64,000 bases of DNA from Allosediminivita pacifica (GCF_003054175.1 NZ_QBKN01000025.1:1-64000); one strand, 5' to 3'; counted from the first letter of the stretch, positions 50,100 through 59,492 are shown. Notes: a model not told the origin generated them from the letters alone. Numbers and translations: made by a program.

Positions 50100-51466
50100 G
50101 AAGTTCTCCTGCTATATTGGGGCTCCCTGTCAGCGGCTTCAGCCGGCCGCCGGGCCGCCTCACCGCGCGTCACCGGCGCAAAACGTGTGTAGCGCAGGCG
50201 GGATCGGCCCTGATGGGACGCGGCCTCCGCCCCGTCCGCATCGGACGGCGCCGCGGGCATGGCACCGATCATCCAGAAACCAGCCCCGAAAATCAGCATG
50301 AAGAGCAGCTGGATCTCGCCCCAGATAGCGACAGTCGAGGCACTCATGCACAAGCCGATCAGCGACATCGTCCAGGCCAGCCGCAGGCGATCGGTTTCCT
50401 CGTCGCCCTGCCCCGTGTTCCGGTTGACCGCGAAGAACGCATAAATGATCGATGCCGCGAAGAGGAAGAGCGCGGGCAATCCGTGGACCATGGCCATGAG
50501 CAGCCAGTGATTGTCGACGCTGGAAGAAATCATCCAGTGAGGACGAGGCCAGTAGTTTTCGCCATTTCCAAAAATCGGCGTCCGCATAACCTGCTGGGTT
50601 CCGTATTCCCAGATGAGGGTCCGGTAATAGGCTGTCTGGGAGTTGAACGCGAGACGCCCGCTGATGGCCACGAATGCGCTCCTCGTCGAAGCAAGTTCCA
50701 GGACCGAATAAAGGAGGGCGCCAGATATCAGCAGGATTTTCCAAGCCGGCCCGAAAATCCCGGCAATGCGATGCCCCACGAAGATCAGAAACTGCAGCAG
50801 GATCGACAGGACGGCGCCACTGGAAACGGACAGGAAACACGCGACCCCAATGAGCCCCGCTCCGATGGTCCGTGCTGCCGCCGAAAGATGTCCTCGCAGG
50901 CCGATGAAGAATGGCACGAGGATCAGAGCACTCATCAGGCCATAGTGAATGGGGTGAACGAACACGAACTGTGCACGATACAGCCCCAGTCTGGGCTCGT
51001 TGTCGTTGGGCGCAAAGCTGTCGAAAGGGGTGAAATCGGTGATGATCCGCAAGATTATCGGATTGTCACTCAGCGCTTCATAGAGCGCGAAGGGCACGCT
51101 GACCATCGACGCGAGAGCCAGGAACCGGATCAGTGCCAGGAAATCATCGCGATTCAGCACAAGCAGCCGGCCGGCAAAATAGCCACCGAGCGACAGCAAC
51201 GCCTGCTGACCGGTCCAGGCGACGAACCGCTCGGGATTGTTGAGAAAGATCGTCAGGGCCTGCCAGAACATGCAAAGTAGGAACAGAAGATCGGGTAACC
51301 TCCAGGAGACCACCCCTGCAAAAAATCGCTGCACGAGCAGCGGGACAAGACAGATCATGACAGCCAAGGAAGGTGTCATTCTGAACCCCAGAAACTCGAA
51401 AGAGAGGGGCATCAGAAGTGCGACAATGATGATGCGGACAAGCGTTCTGCGCGATCGGTGCGACAT
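50096..51466 (-). CDS. O-antigen ligase/polymerase-like membrane protein
   Basis: The protein has 456 residues from ATG 51466, preceded by GAGGCGGG; a GTG at 51526 would add 20 residues. It is a polytopic protein with about ten to twelve helices and a long periplasmic loop, ending in a basic, disordered tail. The stretch FGNGENYWPRPHWMISSSVD followed by NHWLLMAMVHGLPALFLF is the Wzy/WaaL-like signature, where the H and R residues matter for glycan transfer. It probably polymerises or ligates the exopolysaccharide units. Confidence 0.8.
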   Translation of the reverse strand: MSHRSRRTLVRIIIVALLMPLSFEFLGFRMTPSLAVMICLVPLLVQRFFAGVVSWRLPDLLFLLCMFWQALTIFLNNPERFVAWTGQQALLSLGGYFAGRLLVLNRDDFLALIRFLALASMVSVPFALYEALSDNPIILRIITDFTPFDSFAPNDNEPRLGLYRAQFVFVHPIHYGLMSALILVPFFIGLRGHLSAAARTIGAGLIGVACFLSVSSGAVLSILLQFLIFVGHRIAGIFGPAWKILLISGALLYSVLELASTRSAFVAISGRLAFNSQTAYYRTLIWEYGTQQVMRTPIFGNGENYWPRPHWMISSSVDNHWLLMAMVHGLPALFLFAASIIYAFFAVNRNTGQGDEETDRLRLAWTMSLIGLCMSASTVAIWGEIQLLFMLIFGAGFWMIGAMPAAPSDADGAEAASHQGRSRLRYTRFAPVTRGEAARRPAEAADREPQYSRRTS

Positions 51467-51923
51467 ACCCGCCTCGGTTGCCACTCTCAACGGCACGCGG
51501 ACACCCTCGCTCGCAGATCCACTCACCGGGGTGCCTCACTAGCGATTGCGCACATCGCACTCGCGCTAAGCGCTGACCGCCCCAGCCGATGACGCGGGCC
51601 CAGCAGCGCGTTGAAAAATGCCCCTGCCGGAGCACATGCACCCGCCCGGATACCGCGGCCGTCCGACGTCGGGCATTTGCGGGTGATGGAGAGTGCCAGT
51701 GACTTCAGCTCGCACAATCCAGACCAAGTTCGGCGCCACAGGAAACGGGCGCCTTGCCGCAGGCGGGCGCTTGGGAACAGGCAGGTGGCAACGCCCTTGC
51801 CGCGCGAAGTTCGAGGGAAGGGGCCGCTTGACGGGGTCGATTCTGCGCCTTTGGGTGCAGCCACCGCTACCGAAGAACGGACTTTGCTCCCCACGAAGGG
51901 CCGCGGGCGCGACAAAAACTCCA
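51467..51923. other. Interval between the ligase-like gene and the beta-helix gene
   Basis: Apart from the possible 60-base N-terminal extension of the ligase-like gene (GTG at 51526), nothing is supported. The open frames are GC-rich shadows with no family resemblance. The promoter of the ligase-like/glycosyltransferase pair is expected here. Confidence 0.5.
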
Positions 51924-53219
51924 TCAGTCCGCCCCCTGCCCCTGCAGCATCTGCGATCCGATATCGTGACCGCCAAGCGGCCCGTCCGAGAGATACTGAA
52001 AGTTCTCAAGATCAAGCGGGTCGCCAGCCAGGGCGTTGTAGAACACGCGGCCGTAAAAGCCCGGCTCCATCCGATGCTCGGCCTGAATCCTGTAGTTGTC
52101 GCGTACCGTCCAATCCGGCCCCGAAGGCTTCGGGAAATCGTAGGCCACGTTACGCTCGATCAGCACATTCATGCTCCGCTCCGCGACACCGATCCTGGGC
52201 GAGGCCCAGACGTCATCAAAGGCTTCAGCCTCCGATCCCTTGTTCCGAATCAAAGTATTGTTGCGAATAACGAGGCCGTCGGATTCGCCGATACTGATTC
52301 CATGGAGGTGAGCATTGATGATCACGTTCCCCTCGATGAGGAAATCCCGAAAAAACAGCTCGTGACCCGCCTTCCCACGGTCGACCCATTCATTTCGGAA
52401 GAAGATCGTCTGCGTCCAATACCCGTGGCCCGAGTTGAAGATATTGTTGCGGATTGTGACACGCTCGGACGGCGAAGTGGTACGGGTCGACCAGAGCTGG
52501 ATCATGTCCGAATGATCGCCCGATGCGAGCGAGCGTCCGAAGCTGTGGAACGTGTTACCTTCGACCAGTACGTCCCGGACCTGGGCAAAGTTGATCCCGT
52601 CCTTGCGCATGCTGTGAAAGTTGTTGCCCACGACACGAATATCGCTGGATTCCTTGATCGAAAGTCCGACGAAGAACCCACGAATCTCGCTGTTCTCGAC
52701 CGTCAGGCCCTGAACATCCTCCGCAACCAGTGCCTTGCCACCCGCAAAGCCCGAATCCGGCGCGCCACGGCCCCTGACGATGTCACCGTCAAAGACGACC
52801 CCCTCGAAGGCGATGTTGCGGCTGTCGTAGATCCGGAACGGCGCCACCCAGATTTCGTCCTGCTCCCCGTCGAAACGGTAGTCGAGCACGACGTTCTCGA
52901 AGGTGATGTCCGCCCCTTCCTTGATCGTCAGCCCGGTCAGGTGCGGAGGCTTCGAAGGGTCGGCGGCCACGAGATGCACAGGCCCGGTCCCGCCGAGGAT
53001 CACCAGCGGCGCATAGTCACCGGGCTGCAGGCGGATCAACCGCTCCGTGGTGCCCGAAGGCTCCGACTGGAGAAACGCGGAAATCTCTCGCGAAGACGAA
53101 ACGGACTCACCCGCGATGCCCTGGTTCGCACTTGCAGACCCCGCCGTGATGACGGCCGGGAGGGCAAGGTATGCGGTGAGCATCGCCACGAGGAAAAACT
53201 TGCGGATGGCCGCCTCCAA
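51924..53219 (-). CDS. Secreted right-handed parallel beta-helix protein
   Basis: The protein has about 431 residues from TTG 53219 or 419 from ATG 53183. The upstream codons give a better signal peptide (IRKFFLVAMLTAYLALPAVI, cleavage after ASA), favouring TTG. The mature part has many beta-helix rungs with pectate-lyase/NosD-like repeats (ADITFENVVLDYRF, LTVENSEIRGFFVGLSIKES, DVLVEGNTFHSF, LVIRNNTLIRN). Such proteins are lyases or epimerases acting on uronate polymers. With the GDP-mannose dehydrogenase-like gene nearby, an alginate-like substrate is possible but unproven. Confidence 0.85.
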   Translation of the reverse strand: MEAAIRKFFLVAMLTAYLALPAVITAGSASANQGIAGESVSSSREISAFLQSEPSGTTERLIRLQPGDYAPLVILGGTGPVHLVAADPSKPPHLTGLTIKEGADITFENVVLDYRFDGEQDEIWVAPFRIYDSRNIAFEGVVFDGDIVRGRGAPDSGFAGGKALVAEDVQGLTVENSEIRGFFVGLSIKESSDIRVVGNNFHSMRKDGINFAQVRDVLVEGNTFHSFGRSLASGDHSDMIQLWSTRTTSPSERVTIRNNIFNSGHGYWTQTIFFRNEWVDRGKAGHELFFRDFLIEGNVIINAHLHGISIGESDGLVIRNNTLIRNKGSEAEAFDDVWASPRIGVAERSMNVLIERNVAYDFPKPSGPDWTVRDNYRIQAEHRMEPGFYGRVFYNALAGDPLDLENFQYLSDGPLGGHDIGSQMLQGQGAD

Positions 53220-53318
53220 ACTTGACCGGGACCGGGGATCCTGCAATGCGTTCGGGAAAATTGTCGCGTCTTCTTCGGACTGTAATCCGTGAGGTATTAT
53301 AGCGAGGTTACCCAGCCG

Positions 53319-53825
53319 ATGCCAGATCAAGATTCCGCGCAGCCCAAGAAATGGCGCCGCCGCGGGCTCAACCGGCTCTCCGGCCTTCGCAATGTCCTGG
53401 TGTCGCTCCGGCGCGCCTACCTGACCCGTGTCTGGAAGATGGACATCCACCCGACGGCCCAGATGTCGCTGTCGGCGAAATCCGACCGGACCTTCCCGAT
53501 CGGCGTCCACGTGGCCGAATATTTCTATGTCGTCTTCGAGGCGCGCATCTTCCCCCACGACCGTACGCGCGGCTTCTACAAGCACACGCGGGTGGGCCGG
53601 AATTGCTTTATCGGCGGTCGCTCGATGATCCTTCCGGGGGTCGAGATCGGCGACAACAGCATCGTGGCCGCCGGATCGATCGTGACCAAGAATGTGCCGC
53701 CCAACAGCATCGCCGCGGGCAACCCCGCGCGGATCGTGCGCAGCGACATCGAGGTCGGCCCCTACGGCCGCTACCTGACCGCCGACGAGACCGAAAGCCA
53801 GCTTTCCGCGGCTGGCATGACCTGA
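53319..53825 (+). CDS. Hexapeptide-repeat acyltransferase (LbH family)
   Basis: The protein has 168 residues from ATG 53319 (a GTG at 53289 is also open). The C-terminal left-handed beta-helix is VGRNCFIGGRSMILPGVEIG, DNSIVAAGSIVTKNV and NSIAAGNPARIV, typical of WcaF/serine acetyltransferase-like enzymes. It probably acetylates a sugar of the surface glycan. It is transcribed with the SGNH hydrolase one base later, opposite to the flanking genes. Confidence 0.9.
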   Translation: MPDQDSAQPKKWRRRGLNRLSGLRNVLVSLRRAYLTRVWKMDIHPTAQMSLSAKSDRTFPIGVHVAEYFYVVFEARIFPHDRTRGFYKHTRVGRNCFIGGRSMILPGVEIGDNSIVAAGSIVTKNVPPNSIAAGNPARIVRSDIEVGPYGRYLTADETESQLSAAGMT

Positions 53826-53826
53826 G

Positions 53827-54540
53827 ATGCGCCGTGCGGGGGGGCTCGCGCTCGCGGCGCTGGTCGCGACTGGCTTGGCCCTCTGGACCGCCGCGCAGAT
53901 GACCTCGTCGCCCGCCCCGCAGGATGGCATCCTCACCACGGCACTGCCAGCCGACAGCCCCCTGTCGCTGGCCGTGCTCGGCACCAGCCTGTCCCATGGC
54001 GAAAGCTGGCCGGAGCTTCTGGCTGAAAGGCTCTCGACCTGCCTCGACCACCAAGTGACGGTCGACGTGATCGCACGGCCCGGCGCGGCCTCCGACTGGG
54101 GCCTGACGCAGGCCGGCACCCTCGCCGACCTGTCGCCGGACATCGCCCTCGTGGAATTCGCCATCAACGACGCGGACATTCTGGATGGTCTCTCCCTGCG
54201 CGCGGCTTACCGTAACGACGCGGAAATCATTTCTCGCATCCGCGACCAGAGCCCGGACACCCGCATCTTCCTCATGACGACGAGCCCCGCCCACGGTCTG
54301 CGCGGGCTCGCAAGGCCCCGTCTTGGCGCCCATTACCGGCAGTACCGCGACCTCGCGGAAGAGCTCGACCTCGGGCTTGCCGACCTCTATCCGCGCTGGC
54401 TCGCCCTGCCCCGGGCCGAGCGCGGCATGGCCGGGGGCGGGCTGCACCCGGACCCCGAAACCGCTGCGGCGCTCATCGTGCCGCCGCTCGCCGACCTACT
54501 GGCACAGACAGCCGGGCATCCCGGCTGCGCCCCCGTCTGA
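53827..54540 (+). CDS. SGNH/GDSL-type hydrolase
   Basis: This 237-residue protein has an N-terminal signal or anchor (GGLALAALVATGLALWTAAQ), the nucleophile block SLAVLGTSLSHGESWP and EFAINDADILDGL (block III Asn), and a C-terminal GGGLHPDPETAAAL with the block V His. The acidic residue usually three before this His is replaced by Gly. SGNH proteins next to acyltransferases often attach or remove O-acetyl groups on polysaccharides. It starts directly after the hexapeptide acyltransferase stop, so both likely act on the same glycan. Confidence 0.82.
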   Translation: MRRAGGLALAALVATGLALWTAAQMTSSPAPQDGILTTALPADSPLSLAVLGTSLSHGESWPELLAERLSTCLDHQVTVDVIARPGAASDWGLTQAGTLADLSPDIALVEFAINDADILDGLSLRAAYRNDAEIISRIRDQSPDTRIFLMTTSPAHGLRGLARPRLGAHYRQYRDLAEELDLGLADLYPRWLALPRAERGMAGGGLHPDPETAAALIVPPLADLLAQTAGHPGCAPV

Positions 54541-54541
54541 G

Positions 54542-55786
54542 CTACTTCTCGGCGACCCGCTTGTAGGCTCCGATCAAGGAATCGATCTGGTAGCTCCAGT
54601 TCAGCGTGCTCTCGATGCGCTCGCGACCATAGCGCCCCATCTCGGCCCGCCGCTCGGGATCGTCCAGAAGCTCGACGAGCTTCTCGGCCAAGTCATGGGT
54701 ATCGTTGGGCTTGGCGTAAAGCGAGGCCTCCTCCGCCGAATACCGGCCCTCGGTCACCTCGAACTGCACCTGCGGCTTCGAATAGGCCATGTATTCCATG
54801 ACCTTGTTCATCGTCGACTTGTCGTTCATCGGATTCACACGGTCGGGGTTCACGCAGACGTCGGCCGAGGACAGCATGGAAAACAGCTCGTCGTCCGGGG
54901 CGCGGCCGGTAAAGGTCACGTGCTCCTCGAGCCCCAGGTCCTTCGCCATGGCCTGCAGCGACTCCAGCGCGGGGCCACCCCCGACGCAGACGAACTGCAC
55001 GTCGCGCTTCATGTCGAAGACGATCTCGCGCGCGGCCTCCAGCAGCAGGTCGATGCCCTCCTGGTCGCCCATGACGCCGACGTAGCCCACCATGTGCGGA
55101 CGCCCCTTGCGCCAGGCCGGATCGGGATCGAGCATCTTGAGCTTCTCGAGGTTCGGCCCCGAGCGCACAACGAAGACATCCTCCGGGGCCTTGCCGCCGC
55201 GGGTCATGGCGATCTCGCGGTAGGACTGGTTGGTCGAGATCACCACCTGCGCCGCCTTGAAGGTCTTGCGCTCGAGGAAGACCATCAGGCGCCAGAAGAA
55301 ATCGCGCCGCCCGAATTTGGCCTCGTAAAGCTCGGGGTTGATGTCGTGGTGGTCGAAGATGAACCGCACACCCTTGAACCACTTGTAGGGCAGCGCCACC
55401 AAGAACAGCAGATCCGGCGGGTTGCAGGCCTGGATCGTGTCGAACCCGTGCTTGCGCCAGACCTTCCAGGCCAGCCGGAACTCGTGCCAGAGCGCCGCGC
55501 CGTATTCGACCAGGTAGCCGGACGCGCCCTTGGCATCGAGCGGCAGCGGATGCCGGTAGATGTGGACGCCCTGCAGGCACTCGTAGTGGGATTCGTGCCC
55601 CTTCCCTGTCGGACAGATCACCGCCACCTCGGCCCCGGCGGCGCGCAGAGTGAGGCATTCATGCCAGACACGGCGGTCGAAGGGCAGCGGCAGGTTCTCG
55701 ACCAGGATCAGGATCTTGCGCCCCTCAAGGGGGCGCGTTTCCGAGAGCTTGTCGAACATTTCAACGTTCGCCGGCTCCTGGCTCAT
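54542..55786 (-). CDS. Family 4 glycosyltransferase
   Basis: This 414-residue GT-B enzyme has an N-terminal acceptor domain (KILILVENLPLPFDRRVWHE, VAVICPTGKGHE) and a C-terminal donor domain (PHMVGYVGVMGDQEGIDLLL, CVGGGPALESLQAM, VTFTGRAPDDELFSML, FVNPDRVNPMNDKSTMN region with the EX7E-like site). It shows the WbnK/WcaL-like start with FDRRVWHE. It adds a sugar to the exopolysaccharide repeat unit. Its start overlaps the dehydrogenase gene by four bases, and its stop is one base from the convergent SGNH gene. Confidence 0.92.
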   Translation of the reverse strand: MSQEPANVEMFDKLSETRPLEGRKILILVENLPLPFDRRVWHECLTLRAAGAEVAVICPTGKGHESHYECLQGVHIYRHPLPLDAKGASGYLVEYGAALWHEFRLAWKVWRKHGFDTIQACNPPDLLFLVALPYKWFKGVRFIFDHHDINPELYEAKFGRRDFFWRLMVFLERKTFKAAQVVISTNQSYREIAMTRGGKAPEDVFVVRSGPNLEKLKMLDPDPAWRKGRPHMVGYVGVMGDQEGIDLLLEAAREIVFDMKRDVQFVCVGGGPALESLQAMAKDLGLEEHVTFTGRAPDDELFSMLSSADVCVNPDRVNPMNDKSTMNKVMEYMAYSKPQVQFEVTEGRYSAEEASLYAKPNDTHDLAEKLVELLDDPERRAEMGRYGRERIESTLNWSYQIDSLIGAYKRVAEK

Positions 55787-57081
55787 ACCATCCCCCCTTC
55801 ATACGCCGAGATAGGGGAAAGCTTGCCAAGGTCGACCACCTCGGTGCCCGCTTCAAGCGCCAGCGTCTTGCCGGTACCGTTGGTGATGATGACGCGGTCG
55901 TAGCCGCCCTTTTCCACCTGCTCCTTGTCGATCAGCAGGCGCTTGAGCTGCGGAAGCTGGCTGTAGGCGTAACCGAGGTTGGCACCGACCAGCTTCATCG
56001 CGTCCACGTAGGGGTCGTAGATCTCGAGCGCGTAGCCAGCCGCCAGCAGTTTGCGTGCAAGGTCCACGTTGGGGCTTTCGCGCAGGTCGTCGGTATCAGC
56101 CTTGAAGGCAAGCCCGACCATCAGAACCCGCGCCGGGGGCGCCAGTCCTTCGACCGCGTGCATGAAGAGCCGGTGCTTGTGGGCGTCGTTCGACCGCAGC
56201 AGGCTGTCGATCAGATGCGTGCTCACGCCGATGTCGCCGGCGATGTGCTGCAGCGCGCGCACGTCCTTGGGCAGGCAAGAGCCGCCGAAGGCGCCACCGG
56301 GCCGCAGGTAGTAGGGCGAGATGTTCAGCTTGGTGTCCGAGACAAAGATCTTGTGCATGTCCATCGGGTCGACCCCGAGATCGAGACAGATCCGCCCGAG
56401 CTCGTTGGCATAGGCCACCTTGACCGCGTGCCAGGTGTTGTCCGCGAACTTGGTGAACTCGGCCGTCCGGAACTGGACGTGGAAGGTCTCCGAATCGATG
56501 TTGGCGTGCAGCGCTTCCATGTTCTTGCAGGGCGCGCCATCACGCGTGCCGACGACGATCTTCGGCGGCGCGAAGTAGTCGCCCACGGCAGAGCCTTCGC
56601 GCAGGAACTCGGGATTGTAGACGATCTCGACCAGCTTGTCCCAGTCGTCACCGAACTGCGCCTCGAAGATCGGGATCACCAGCTCCTCGATCGTGCCGGG
56701 CCGGAAGGTCGACCGGTAGGTGACCGTCAGCGGCGTCTTCCGGTCGGCCTTCACGCTCTCGGCGATCTGGCGGGTGACGTCGGCGATGTAGCGCATGTTG
56801 TGCGAGCCGTCCGGACCGGAAGGCGTACCGACGCAGACGATGGCGATGTCGGCCTCGTCTAGGTGCGGATTGACGCTGGTGTCCGCCCGGAAATGGCCGC
56901 TTTCGAGCGCCGACTTCAGCAGTTCCTCGATGCCCGGCTCTGTGTTCGGCGGCACGCCGTTGTTCAGCGAGGTCACCTTGCCGTGGCTGACGTCGACGCC
57001 GGTCACGTGGTGGCCTTCGCTCGCGATGCAGCAGGCTGCGGTCAGCCCGACGTAGCCGATGCCTAGAATGACGATATTCAT
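55783..57081 (-). CDS. Nucleotide-sugar dehydrogenase, GDP-mannose 6-dehydrogenase-like
   Basis: The protein has 432 residues from ATG 57081. It belongs to the UDP-glucose/GDP-mannose dehydrogenase family: Rossmann motif ILGIGYVGLTAACCIASEGH, VGTPSGPDGSHNMRYI, STFRPGTIEELVIP, NTWHAVKVAYANELGRI, and the active-site cysteine in GGAFGGSCLPKDVRAL. The PYYLRPGGAFGG and FKADTDDLRESP stretches are closer to AlgD (GDP-mannose) than to UDP-glucose enzymes. It would supply GDP-mannuronate or a similar uronate to the polysaccharide. The UDP-glucose alternative is not excluded. Confidence 0.88.
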   Translation of the reverse strand: MNIVILGIGYVGLTAACCIASEGHHVTGVDVSHGKVTSLNNGVPPNTEPGIEELLKSALESGHFRADTSVNPHLDEADIAIVCVGTPSGPDGSHNMRYIADVTRQIAESVKADRKTPLTVTYRSTFRPGTIEELVIPIFEAQFGDDWDKLVEIVYNPEFLREGSAVGDYFAPPKIVVGTRDGAPCKNMEALHANIDSETFHVQFRTAEFTKFADNTWHAVKVAYANELGRICLDLGVDPMDMHKIFVSDTKLNISPYYLRPGGAFGGSCLPKDVRALQHIAGDIGVSTHLIDSLLRSNDAHKHRLFMHAVEGLAPPARVLMVGLAFKADTDDLRESPNVDLARKLLAAGYALEIYDPYVDAMKLVGANLGYAYSQLPQLKRLLIDKEQVEKGGYDRVIITNGTGKTLALEAGTEVVDLGKLSPISAYEGGMV

Positions 57082-57276
57082 GCTTGTGCTGAGCTCCTTC
57101 TCACCGCGCATCTTGCGGAATTTCTGCCCGTGCGGGCCGCGCCTGCCATGCAGGCGCAATGGATGATTGAATTCTGTAAGGCGCCCGAGCGCCGTGACCG
57201 AGTCCTTGCGCGCACATACGCGGCCCGATCGGAGCGGACCGCAATCTCGAAAGCCGAGCTCAAGAGGGTCAGACGA

Positions 57277-58217
57277 TCAGGCAAGCCATTTTCCAAAACG
57301 GGTCGAGTACATGAAAACGGCGAAGAGGACCGAAAGCGCGAGCGCGATCGACGCACCGGGCAATGTCGTCAGATCGATGCCGAGCGCCATCCTTGCCGCC
57401 GCGCTCACCACGACATGACAAAGATAAACAAAGAATGAAAGCGTCCCCAGCGTCCGGGCCAGAGGCGCGGATCTAAAGGGAAACAGCAGCGCGCAGGCGA
57501 AGATCGGCGCCGCCACGGTCATCTGGCTCGTCCCCTGCACGCCTGCAGCGGCGAGCAGCAGCCCCACGGGGTGATCGCCGCGCCCGCGGCCAGCAGGTGC
57601 CCAGATCGGGCTCGCACCGCGAAAAGCAGCGTGCCGATCGCAGGAGATACACAGTAGAGCACCCAGATCGACCAGAACCTCGGCAGAACTTGCGCCTGCC
57701 AGCAAAGGATCGCCGCGATGCAGACCGCAAGCGTGATGAGGATGAGCCCCGCCGCCTGAGTGGCGTTGCGAGCCGCGGGCGGACGCCCCCGGAACGCCAG
57801 CGCTAGGACGACCAAGCTGACGAAGGCCCATGGCAGGAACCAGAGCTGCCCCATCGTGCCTTCCGGCGGCATCCAGACCGCCATCTCGGCCCTCACCGAC
57901 GCAGGATCGAACCCGGCGGATGCAGCCTTGCCCAGAAGATGCAGCGCCGCCCAGACGAGGCAGGGATAGAGGAGGCGCCGCGCGCGTGCAGTCAGGTAGG
58001 TCGGAAGATCCGTCTTCGGCGCGATGAAGCCCGAGAGCGCGAAATAGGTCATCGCCATGGCAAAGAACCCGACCGCCGCTTGATCGGACGAACGGAAGGC
58101 GGCGCCCGTGTGAAACAGGACGATGACCAGGGCCGCGCCGAAGCGCAGGTAGTCGATCAGCGGATTGTAGGCGCGGGCCCCGCGTAGCCCCATCCCGATA
58201 TCGACCCTCTGGCTCAA
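57277..58217 (-). pseudogene. Acyltransferase 3 family membrane protein with a frameshift
   Basis: The N-terminal part (from 58217; YNPLIDYLRFGAALVIVLFH with catalytic His, YFALSGFIAP, MGQLWFLPWAFVSLVVLALA) reads correctly to HLLAAGAAITP. The frame then breaks at a C-run complementary to 57562-57571. One frame over it continues correctly as VGLLLAAAGVQGTSQM, ACALLFPFRSAPLARTLGTL and SFFVYLCHVVVSAAARMALG, with a stop at 57277. One missing base restores a full polysaccharide O-acyltransferase of about 313 residues. This is either a real lesion, a slippery phase-variable run, or an assembly error. Confidence 0.87.
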
Positions 58218-58439
58218 GTCAGCTCACCGTTTCCGGGCCGGCGGACGGCCCATTCGCAATCAAGAAATGCGCCCGCCTTTTGCCGAAACTTCCACAGGAT
58301 TGCCACGCAAAAAACAGGAATGCGCCCCTTTATGGCTTGCCCAGAATAAATGCCGCGTTAACCACGCCTTTCGTTTCCGGCATGGGCGGCAATCATGGCG
58401 CATCGTCCCGTCATGCCCTCCCGAAGCGTGGCCCTCGTA

Positions 58440-59300
58440 TCACGGTCGCCCCGTCAGCGCCTGCCGCAGCATCCAGCCCATGCGCGACAGTCTCTGCCGC
58501 ACCAGCGTGCCCAACGCCGCGCGCTTTTCGCCGCCATCGCGCAGCCCCGGATGCCGCAACACGCGCGGAACATGGACAAGGATGCTGACCGGCATCAGCC
58601 CGGCCCGCCCCACCCATCTCAGCCGTGAAACCGGGTCCGTACCGTTCACGCCGAAGCTCTCCAGCGTCATCCGCTTCCACTTCTTCGCGAGCGCCGGCCA
58701 GTCGCTGCGCGAGGGATGCGTGACGCGCAGGCGGTCCTCGTAGCGAATCGAGAAACCCCGCGATGTCGCCCGCTGGCACCACTCAAGGTCCTCGGACAGC
58801 CCGACCACGAAGGGACCCGTCGCTTCGAAGACCCCGCGCGTGGTCAGCAGGTTCGCCGTGACCGAGAAGTTCTCTTCCTCGACGTAGCGGCGATTGTCGA
58901 AGGCAAAGACCGCCTCGAAGGCCTCCGCGCCGGACCGCGGCGGCGGGGTTTCGTCGAAGACCCCCACGGCGCCACCTACGAGATCCGCACTGTCGGATAC
59001 CGCAAGCGCCGTCGCCACCCAGTCGGACGCGGGCACGCAGTCTGCATCGGTAAAGAAAAGCCTGGGCGCCGTGGTTTCGGCCACGCCTCGGTTGCGCGCG
59101 GCAGCCGCCCCCTTGCGCGCCTCGATCACCAGGCGCACGCCGGGAAAGGCGGTGCGAACGGGCCCCAGATCGTCGGTCGAGGAGTTGTCGACCACGACCA
59201 GCTCGACGTCCGGCCCGACCTGCGGCGCCAGCGCCTCGAGACAGCGCAACAGGCGCGGCACGTCGTTGTAATGGGGAATGATGATCGCGGCTTCGGGCAT
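58440..59300 (-). CDS. Family 2 glycosyltransferase
   Basis: The protein has 286 residues from ATG 59300. GT-A fold motifs are AAIIIPHYNDVPRLLRCLEA, VVVDNSSTDD, KGAAAARNRGV, FFTDADCVPASDW (DxD-like) and VGLSEDLEWCQRATSRGF (catalytic ED). It probably extends the exopolysaccharide repeat unit. It is a single minus-strand gene facing away from the sulfotransferase gene, with a palindrome between them. Confidence 0.92.
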   Translation of the reverse strand: MPEAAIIIPHYNDVPRLLRCLEALAPQVGPDVELVVVDNSSTDDLGPVRTAFPGVRLVIEARKGAAAARNRGVAETTAPRLFFTDADCVPASDWVATALAVSDSADLVGGAVGVFDETPPPRSGAEAFEAVFAFDNRRYVEEENFSVTANLLTTRGVFEATGPFVVGLSEDLEWCQRATSRGFSIRYEDRLRVTHPSRSDWPALAKKWKRMTLESFGVNGTDPVSRLRWVGRAGLMPVSILVHVPRVLRHPGLRDGGEKRAALGTLVRQRLSRMGWMLRQALTGRP

Positions 59301-59388
59301 AGCCCCCACTCTTCCAAAAGCTATCGGGCGTCACTCGTGATGAAAAACCCTTACCATGTCACCCACCCCCGCAGAAAACGTGGCGAAT

Positions 59389-59409
59389 TTTCGGCATAGG
59401 TTGCCGAAA
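59389..59409. promoter_or_regulatory. Palindrome in the glycosyltransferase/sulfotransferase divergent region
   Basis: TTTCGGCA-TAGGT-TGCCGAAA is a perfect 8-5-8 inverted repeat midway between two divergent start codons (59300 and 59493). No T-run follows and it is not at a gene end, so an operator for both promoters is more likely than a terminator. Confidence 0.5.
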
Positions 59410-59492
59410 TACTTGCATCGCAAGGGGTTTTCGCAGAGTAGTCGACCCGCCGGGCGGACGCCTGCGACCCCTTATCACGATCGACCATCCGG

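Noticed and set aside
53220-54179. Extension of the beta-helix gene to about 750 residues
   Set aside because: Antisense to the hexapeptide acyltransferase and SGNH genes; the signal peptide marks the start near 53219.
54509-54527. Hairpin CAGCCGGG/CCCGGCTG at the end of the SGNH gene
   Set aside because: Lies inside the coding sequence with no T-run; could be chance in GC-rich DNA, so not listed as a terminator.
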